The notes under the pieces are model-generated. The model made no database searches and was not told the origin of the DNA. It worked only from the letters and a program-made list of their open reading frames with translations. DNA of 7,102 bases. It comes from an uncultured Collinsella sp. Its GTDB lineage: Bacteria; Actinomycetota; Coriobacteriia; Coriobacteriales; Coriobacteriaceae. The stretch is taken from contig URKT01000096.1 of the NCBI GenBank assembly GCA_900548495.1, forward strand, positions 1 to 7,102, in the 5' to 3' direction. Positions 1-4,631 of this stretch are shown piece after piece (the stretch's first letter is position 1; every line of letters begins with the position of its first letter). The translations under genes were made by a program, and so were the position numbers.

Positions 1-1
1 A

Positions 2-31
2 CCGGTGGACGGCACCGAGCCGTACGCTTGA
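2..31 (+). CDS. 3' end of an upstream gene (partial, tentative)
   Basis: A reading frame open from the window edge ends with Pro-Val-Asp-Gly-Thr-Glu-Pro-Tyr-Ala and a TGA at 29-31, seven bases before the terminator stem begins. This is where a final gene should end. Another frame also stays open to a TGA at 34-36, so the frame choice is uncertain. Nine residues are too few to identify a product. Confidence 0.35.
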   Translation, partial: PVDGTEPYA

Positions 32-37
32 ACTGAG

Positions 38-69
38 AAGGGGGAGGCCTCGCGGCCTCCCCCTTTTTT
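38..69 (+). terminator. Strong intrinsic terminator of the upstream transcription unit
   Basis: A perfect 10-bp GC-rich stem (GGGGGAGGCC at 40-49, complement at 54-63) closes a 4-base loop (50-53) and runs into six T residues (64-69). A38 and A39 can pair with the first two T residues and lengthen the stem. This is a textbook Rho-independent terminator. It separates the upstream gene from the operon that follows. Confidence 0.93.
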
Positions 70-83
70 GCGTTTACGGGCTT

Positions 84-113
84 TTGTCTCACATAGTAGC
101 TGTGTTTTATAAC
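84..113 (+). promoter_or_regulatory. Candidate distal promoter of the acpS operon
   Basis: TTGTCT at 84-89 (4 of 6 matches to the -35 consensus) lies 18 bases upstream of TATAAC at 108-113 (5 of 6 matches to the -10 consensus). It sits in the gap between the upstream terminator and acpS, where a promoter is expected. Transcription would begin near position 120. This is a pattern match only. Confidence 0.45.
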
Positions 114-119
114 CCTCGT

Positions 120-149
120 TTGTCGCATCTTCTGTGAACGGGCTACAAT
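120..149 (+). promoter_or_regulatory. Candidate proximal promoter of the acpS operon
   Basis: TTGTCG at 120-125 (4 of 6 to the -35 consensus) lies 18 bases upstream of TACAAT at 144-149 (5 of 6 to the -10 consensus). The predicted start, near 155-157, would leave a short leader of about 23 bases before the ATG at 179, with the ribosome binding site inside it. Of the two candidates this one is better placed for direct expression of acpS. Confidence 0.5.
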
Positions 150-168
150 AACTTAGTCTGTGCGATAT

Positions 169-175
169 GGAGGTG
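169..175 (+). promoter_or_regulatory. Ribosome binding site that fixes the acpS start at 179
   Basis: GGAGGTG is a near-perfect Shine-Dalgarno sequence. From the GGAGG core to the ATG at 179 there are 5 bases, the same spacing seen at nnr, the glycosylase gene and tsaE in this operon. An in-frame ATG at 167 starts just before this motif and would place it inside the coding region, with no comparable site of its own. Confidence 0.85.
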
Positions 176-178
176 AAC

Positions 179-718
179 ATGGCTGAAGCTGGTATCGGCG
201 TTGATATCGTCGAGATTTCCCGGATGAAATCAATTCTTGAAAAGACGCCGTCGTTTGCTCGGCGTGTGTTTACCGAAGAAGAGCGTGCGTATTGCGATGC
301 ATCATCGCGTCCCGCTGCTCACTATGCGAGCCGCTTTGCTTCGCGCGAGGCGGTGCTTAAAGCTCTCGGCACGGGTTTTAGTCAAGGCGTGGGTCGCAAG
401 GATGTTTCGGTAACGCGTGATAAACTCGGCAAACCGAAGGCGCTGCTTTCGGGCCGTGCTCTCGAGATCGCTCAAGAACTGGGTGTTGTTGAGGTCGCTC
501 TTTCCATTACGCTTACGGGAGACTTGGCCGTTGCGAATGCCATCGCGATTACCGAAGATGCTCGGCCTAAGCCAAAAGATGAAAAGGTGAGCACCAAGAA
601 ACGCGTAGCGCAGACATTTAAAGAGGCTCGCTCTGTTTTAGATGAGCTTGAGCAGCTGCAGAATTCAGCATTGACGGAGCACCTGGGCGATGCTTCGCAA
701 GATACGCTAGGAGCATAG
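179..718 (+). CDS. acpS: Holo-[acyl-carrier-protein] synthase with a C-terminal extension
   Basis: AcpS transfers 4'-phosphopantetheine from coenzyme A to the conserved serine of apo-acyl carrier protein, activating it for fatty acid synthesis in the cytoplasm. The product is 179 residues from the ATG at 179. Residues 5-12 (GIGVDIVE) carry the metal-binding aspartate D9. Residues 54-66 (FASREAVLKALGT) carry the second metal ligand E57 and the following lysine. The LGKP segment near residues 83-86 and the closing ITLTGDLAVANAIAI strand (111-125) also match the family; E. coli AcpS has VTLADERHYACATVI at the latter place. The family is normally about 120-130 residues, so roughly 53 residues from about 127 onward are extra: a charged, proline-containing linker and a likely amphipathic helix. 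The gene is first in the operon and its TAG directly abuts the nnr ATG. Function is confident; the role of the tail is unknown. Confidence 0.92.
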   Translation: MAEAGIGVDIVEISRMKSILEKTPSFARRVFTEEERAYCDASSRPAAHYASRFASREAVLKALGTGFSQGVGRKDVSVTRDKLGKPKALLSGRALEIAQELGVVEVALSITLTGDLAVANAIAITEDARPKPKDEKVSTKKRVAQTFKEARSVLDELEQLQNSALTEHLGDASQDTLGA

Positions 719-2335
719 ATGAAACCGGTTTTGAGTACCGAAGAAGTCGTTCGTCTCGAGGATATCATCGAACGCGAAGGGACTTCGAAGGCCGAGCTTA
801 TGGAGCTAGCGGGTGAGTTTGCCGCCAACGAGGTCTTGAAGCTCAATCCCGATCGGGTTCTCGTTCTGGTCGGTTTTGGTAATAATGGCGGCGACGGTTG
901 GGTTGCCGCCGATATTCTGAGCCATAAGGGTGTGGACGTCGATATCGTTTCTCCGGTTGAGCCGGATGAGATTCCTGCTGCTCTGGCACGTCATGTTGCT
1001 CGTCGTACTGCCGGCCGCGATGTGCACGTTTGCGTCGGCCCCTCGCGCGACGAACTCGAGGTTTTGATCGATAAGGCCGATGTTGTTGTCGATGCCATTT
1101 TTGGTACCGGTTTCCATGGGAATCTGCGTGCGCCGTTCTCCATCTGGATTCCTACGGTCAATGAATGCGCCGATTGTGTCGTATCCATTGATGTCCCCTC
1201 GGGCCTGAATGCCGAGACGGGCGTTGTTGATGACGACTGCATTCGTGCCGAGCATACGGTGACGATGATTGCGCCCAAGATTGGTCTGTATAGCGCTGAT
1301 GGCCCTGAGTATGCTGGCGATTTGATCTGTGGCAATCTTTACGACCGTCTTGACGAGGTCATCGATGATGTCGACCACGCCGCCGAGATTGTCGAGCCCG
1401 GTGACTTAGTTGATTACTTTGCCCCACTACCTACGAATATCGATAAGTATTCCCGTGGCTCTGTGCTTATTGTCGCCGGATCTGCGCAATATCCTGGTGC
1501 TGCCATTATGGCGGCCAAGTCTGCAGCTCGCGCGGGTGCTGGTTACGTGGCAGTCGCGGCTCCTGACGCCTGCGCTAATCTTATTCGCATGGCACTTCCT
1601 TCGATTCCCGTCTTTGCTATTCCGTCTGATTCCCGCGGCTCCTTTGGCGCCGCTGCGCGCATGACTGTGTGCGAGATTGCAAAGAAGTACAGCTGTGTAC
1701 TGTGCGGTCCCGGTATGACGACATCTGCCGGCGCTATGCAGGTGGTTTCGGGCTTGCTCGAGCTTGATGTACCGCTTATTTTGGACGCCGATGCACTCAA
1801 CTGCCTTGCTAAGATTGCCATTGACGGTATTGATAGTAACCCCGAGATGTATCGTCGCGAGCAGCCGCTGGTTATGACGCCGCACTATCGTGAGCTTTCG
1901 CGTCTGGTTGCCGGTGACGAGGTGAACGACCTTGGTACCGCGATTGCAGCCGCGCAGAAGGTTGTCTGGGCTGCAGGCTCCGACAATCTGGTGGTCATTG
2001 CCAAGGGGCCGACGACGGCTATCTGTGGCGTTGAGCGTGTGCTGCTGCCACTTTCGGGTCCGGCTTCTCTGGCAACTGCCGGTTCGGGTGATGTTCTCGC
2101 GGGTATTTTGGCCGGCACGCTTGCCACCATGCGCGACGAGATGGATCGTTGGGAGTTGCTGTATTCGTACGCCGTCGCACTTCACAGCTACGCCGGTTTT
2201 GCCGCGGCGACGGAGTATGGTGAGAAGAGCGTTATCGCGACCGATCTTATCGACTTGATTGGTCCTGCCATGGAGCTGGCGGCAAAGGATGCGCTCGAAG
2301 ATCTGGGAATCATGGACGAAGGGTCGGATGACTAA
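719..2335 (+). CDS. nnr: Bifunctional NAD(P)HX epimerase / ADP-dependent NAD(P)HX dehydratase
   Basis: This enzyme repairs hydrated, inactive NADH and NADPH: the N-terminal domain (NnrE) interconverts the R and S epimers of NAD(P)HX, and the C-terminal domain (NnrD) dehydrates the S form using ADP. The product is 538 residues, usual for the bacterial fusion. NnrE, about 1-225, shows GFGNNGGDG (52-60), FGTG (128-131) and SIDVPSGLNAETG (156-168). NnrD, about 230-520, shows KYSRGSVLIVAGS (243-255), GPGM (330-333), LDADALN (355-361), MTPHYREL (386-393), KGPTT (429-433) and ATAGSGDVLAGILAG (452-466), the last being the nucleotide-binding and catalytic-aspartate motif. The TPH motif reads TPHYRE where TPHxGE is common. 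AGGAG at 709-713, 5 bases upstream, supports the ATG that follows the acpS stop with no gap; alr follows after 2 bases. Confidence 0.95.
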   Translation: MKPVLSTEEVVRLEDIIEREGTSKAELMELAGEFAANEVLKLNPDRVLVLVGFGNNGGDGWVAADILSHKGVDVDIVSPVEPDEIPAALARHVARRTAGRDVHVCVGPSRDELEVLIDKADVVVDAIFGTGFHGNLRAPFSIWIPTVNECADCVVSIDVPSGLNAETGVVDDDCIRAEHTVTMIAPKIGLYSADGPEYAGDLICGNLYDRLDEVIDDVDHAAEIVEPGDLVDYFAPLPTNIDKYSRGSVLIVAGSAQYPGAAIMAAKSAARAGAGYVAVAAPDACANLIRMALPSIPVFAIPSDSRGSFGAAARMTVCEIAKKYSCVLCGPGMTTSAGAMQVVSGLLELDVPLILDADALNCLAKIAIDGIDSNPEMYRREQPLVMTPHYRELSRLVAGDEVNDLGTAIAAAQKVVWAAGSDNLVVIAKGPTTAICGVERVLLPLSGPASLATAGSGDVLAGILAGTLATMRDEMDRWELLYSYAVALHSYAGFAAATEYGEKSVIATDLIDLIGPAMELAAKDALEDLGIMDEGSDD

Positions 2336-2337
2336 TC

Positions 2338-3483
2338 ATGAATAAAGCCGATTTGACGCGCTGGTCCTGGGTCGAGATCGACCGCGGGGCGCTCCGTCGC
2401 AACACGAGGGCCTATAAGAATTTGCTGAATCCACGTCAGCGCCTGTGCTGCGTGGTCAAGGCCGATGCTTATGGTCATGGAGCTGTTGAGTGCGCCAAGA
2501 TCATGTATTCGGCCGGTGCCGACATGTTTGCCGTGGCGACGGTTAACGAGGGCATTGAGCTCCGACAGGGCGGGATTACGAAGCCCATCCTCATCCTAAG
2601 CGAGCCGCCTATCGAGGCCATTCCGACGTTGCTCGAGTTTGATATCATGCCCTCGGTCTATACGTCTGACTTTGCTCTTGCGTATGGCGAATGTGCCGTC
2701 GCGGCGGGCAAGGTGGGCAAGTATCATCTCGCCATCGAGACGGGCATGAATCGTATCGGCGTTCACTACACACAGGTGCTCGACTTTGTGCGCGGTATTA
2801 ATTTCCATCGCGGTATTCAGTGCGACGGCGTATTTACGCACTTCGCCACGGCCGATGAACCTTCGGGCTGGGACTACAAACTGCAGTGTCAGCGCTTTAC
2901 CGAGGCCGTTCAGGCCATTAAGGATGCGGGCTTTGAGTGCGGTATCGTGCACTGCGCCAACACGCCGTCCTCGATGCTCGACCCCTCGATGCATTTTGAT
3001 ATGATTCGCGCCGGCGTTGGCTTGTATGGCATGCAGCCGTGCGAGCTGAGTGGCCGCGTGATGCAGCTTGATCCCGTTATGAGCGTCCATGCGCGCGTGA
3101 CGCGTGTGGCACACCCTGCGATGGGTGAGGGCGTGGGCTACGGTTTTACCTACCGCGTACCGCGCACGCGCGTTCAGATCTGCACGCTGCCGATCGGTTA
3201 TGCCGACGGCCTATCGCGTACGCTTTCCAATCGTATGGATGTGCTGTATCGCGGCGAGCGCGTGCATCAGGTTGGCAATATCTGCATGGACCAGTTTATG
3301 GTCGCCATTCAGTCCAACCCGGCACACGAGATTCCCGAGGCCGAGTATGGTGACGAGATGATCATTGTCGGCCGCGATGGCGATGCCGAGATCACTATGG
3401 ACGAGATGGCCCGACTGCGCGGAACGATTAACTACGAGGTCGCCTGCGGCTTTGGCATGCGTCTCGACAAGGTCTACGTGTAG
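2338..3483 (+). CDS. alr: Alanine racemase (PLP-dependent)
   Basis: Alr interconverts L- and D-alanine, supplying D-alanine for peptidoglycan; it acts as a cytoplasmic homodimer. The 381-residue length is typical. The N-terminal TIM-barrel domain has the PLP-binding motif VVKADAYGHG (39-48) with Schiff-base lysine K41, ETGMNRIG (134-141) with R139, and RAGVGLYG (224-231) with R224, expected to contact the PLP pyridine nitrogen. The C-terminal beta domain (from about 240) has VGYGFTY (266-272) with the second catalytic base Y268, and NICMDQFM (314-321). The position matching the carbamylated lysine K129 of Geobacillus Alr is alanine (A132), as only six residues separate it from R139 in both. 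The ATG lies 2 bases after the nnr stop with only a weak upstream purine stretch, so translation is probably coupled to nnr. Confidence 0.96.
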   Translation: MNKADLTRWSWVEIDRGALRRNTRAYKNLLNPRQRLCCVVKADAYGHGAVECAKIMYSAGADMFAVATVNEGIELRQGGITKPILILSEPPIEAIPTLLEFDIMPSVYTSDFALAYGECAVAAGKVGKYHLAIETGMNRIGVHYTQVLDFVRGINFHRGIQCDGVFTHFATADEPSGWDYKLQCQRFTEAVQAIKDAGFECGIVHCANTPSSMLDPSMHFDMIRAGVGLYGMQPCELSGRVMQLDPVMSVHARVTRVAHPAMGEGVGYGFTYRVPRTRVQICTLPIGYADGLSRTLSNRMDVLYRGERVHQVGNICMDQFMVAIQSNPAHEIPEAEYGDEMIIVGRDGDAEITMDEMARLRGTINYEVACGFGMRLDKVYV

Positions 3484-3491
3484 GAGCCGCT

Positions 3492-4112
3492 ATGGGCGTC
3501 ATGCACATCCCCGGTCATACCCATCAGGCACCACGTGAGGTCGCACTCGAGGAAATCGAGGCCGTTCTGGGCGATTGTCATCTCTGCCAGCTCTACCAGT
3601 CGCGTCACAACATCGTGTTTGGCGTGGGAAACCCCCGCGCCCGCGTCATGTTTATCGGTGAGGCGCCGGGCCGCAATGAGGATTTGCAGGGCGAGCCCTT
3701 TGTGGGGGCGGCAGGCGAGGACCTCAACGGCATTTTGTCGCTGGCGGGGCTCAAACGCGAAGACGTCTACATTGCCAATGTGCTTAAGTGCCGCCCGCCG
3801 GGAAACCGCAATCCGCGTCCCGAGGAAGTGCTGGCTTGCTCGCCGTTTTTGCGTGAGCAGATTCGAAGCATCTGGCCCGATATTATCGTGACGCTCGGCA
3901 ACCCCGCGACGCACTTTGTGCTTAAGACCGAGATTGGCATTACTAAGCTGCGCGGTAGGTTCCACCAGATGGGGCATTTTGTAGTAATGCCCACGTTCCA
4001 TCCGGCAGCAGCGCTGCGCAATCCGGCGTGGCAGGAGCTGCTGGAGGAAGACTTTAAGATGCTGGGCGATTATCTGGAGCGACATCCCGCACCAGAGGAC
4101 GCCTCGGAATAA
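3492..4112 (+). CDS. Family 4 (UDGa-type) iron-sulfur uracil-DNA glycosylase
   Basis: This enzyme excises uracil from DNA, starting base-excision repair of deaminated cytosine or misincorporated dUMP. The product is 206 residues, as expected. Motif A reads GEAPGRNEDLQGEPFVG (56-72); the GEAPG plus ED signature points to family 4 rather than family 5, which usually has GLAPG. Four cysteines fit the family's 4Fe-4S cluster: C29 and C32 (CHLC), C100 (LKCRPPGNRNP) and C116 (LACSPF). The C-terminal active-site loop is HPAAALRNP (170-178). Such proteins are often labelled phage SPO1 DNA polymerase-related. AGGAG at 3482-3486 overlaps the alr stop and lies 5 bases before the ATG. It sits between alr and tsaE, a DNA repair gene within a cell wall and tRNA modification block. 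Confidence 0.93.
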   Translation: MGVMHIPGHTHQAPREVALEEIEAVLGDCHLCQLYQSRHNIVFGVGNPRARVMFIGEAPGRNEDLQGEPFVGAAGEDLNGILSLAGLKREDVYIANVLKCRPPGNRNPRPEEVLACSPFLREQIRSIWPDIIVTLGNPATHFVLKTEIGITKLRGRFHQMGHFVVMPTFHPAAALRNPAWQELLEEDFKMLGDYLERHPAPEDASE

Positions 4113-4113
4113 T

Positions 4114-4119
4114 AAGGAG
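4114..4119 (+). promoter_or_regulatory. Ribosome binding site of tsaE
   Basis: AAGGAG ends 5 bases before the ATG at 4125 and begins just after the preceding TAA at 4110-4112. It supports this start codon for tsaE and independent initiation rather than coupling alone. Confidence 0.8.
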
Positions 4120-4124
4120 CATAT

Positions 4125-4631
4125 ATGTCCCTGGAGCGCCTGGGGGTAGGTACTTACAAAACGACTTGCGCTGCCGATACGGAGTACTTTGGCGAGCTAA
4201 TTGCACCGTGCCTTGAGGACGGCGATGTGCTCATCCTGACCGGTGGCCTGGGAGTGGGCAAAACTCACTTTACCAAGGGCGTCTCGCGCGGGCTGGGCGA
4301 TGGGCATATGGTTACGAGTCCTACGTTTGCGCTCATGGCCGTTCACGATCAAGGTCGTATTCCGCTGTTTCACTTTGATCTATACCGCCTGGAGCATGCC
4401 TACGAGCTCGAGGATACGGGCATTTTCGATGTGCTGGGCTACGAGGGTGCTTGCCTGCTGGAATGGGGCGAACAATTCCAGGACGAGCTGACGGATGAGT
4501 ATCTTTCGGTGACGCTCAAGCGTGATGAGGGCGACAGCGATGTGCGAACGATAACGCTCGAGGCGCACGGTGACCGCGCAATGGAGCTTTCCCATTTGAT
4601 TGATAAGGCTGTACAAGATGAGCTTGCATAA
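4125..4631 (+). CDS. tsaE: tRNA t6A37 biosynthesis ATPase TsaE
   Basis: TsaE is the small P-loop ATPase that binds the TsaB-TsaD dimer and drives the catalytic cycle of N6-threonylcarbamoyladenosine formation at position 37 of ANN-decoding tRNAs. The product is 168 residues, near the family norm. The Walker A motif is GGLGVGKT (40-47), followed by the family motifs SPTF (65-68), HFDLYRL (83-89) with a likely metal-coordinating aspartate D85, and LLEWGE (111-116) with E113. These match the TsaE (YjeE) pattern throughout, and no key residue is missing. The last 14 bases overlap the start of the next gene, which encodes its binding partners TsaB and TsaD, consistent with coordinated production of the complex. 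Confidence 0.96.
   Translation: MSLERLGVGTYKTTCAADTEYFGELIAPCLEDGDVLILTGGLGVGKTHFTKGVSRGLGDGHMVTSPTFALMAVHDQGRIPLFHFDLYRLEHAYELEDTGIFDVLGYEGACLLEWGEQFQDELTDEYLSVTLKRDEGDSDVRTITLEAHGDRAMELSHLIDKAVQDELA

Noticed and set aside
90..104. Short inverted repeat CACA-TAGTAGC-TGTG as an operator in the promoter spacer
   Set aside because: Only four base pairs are symmetric, which is expected by chance.
167..178. Earlier in-frame ATG at 167 as the acpS start
   Set aside because: The strong GGAGGTG motif at 169-175 would lie inside the gene. The ATG at 179 has ideal spacing to it and gives the usual short AcpS N-terminus.
1427..2185. Reverse-strand open frame of about 252 codons opposite the NnrD domain
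   Set aside because: It lies opposite conserved NnrD motifs and shows no known domain pattern.
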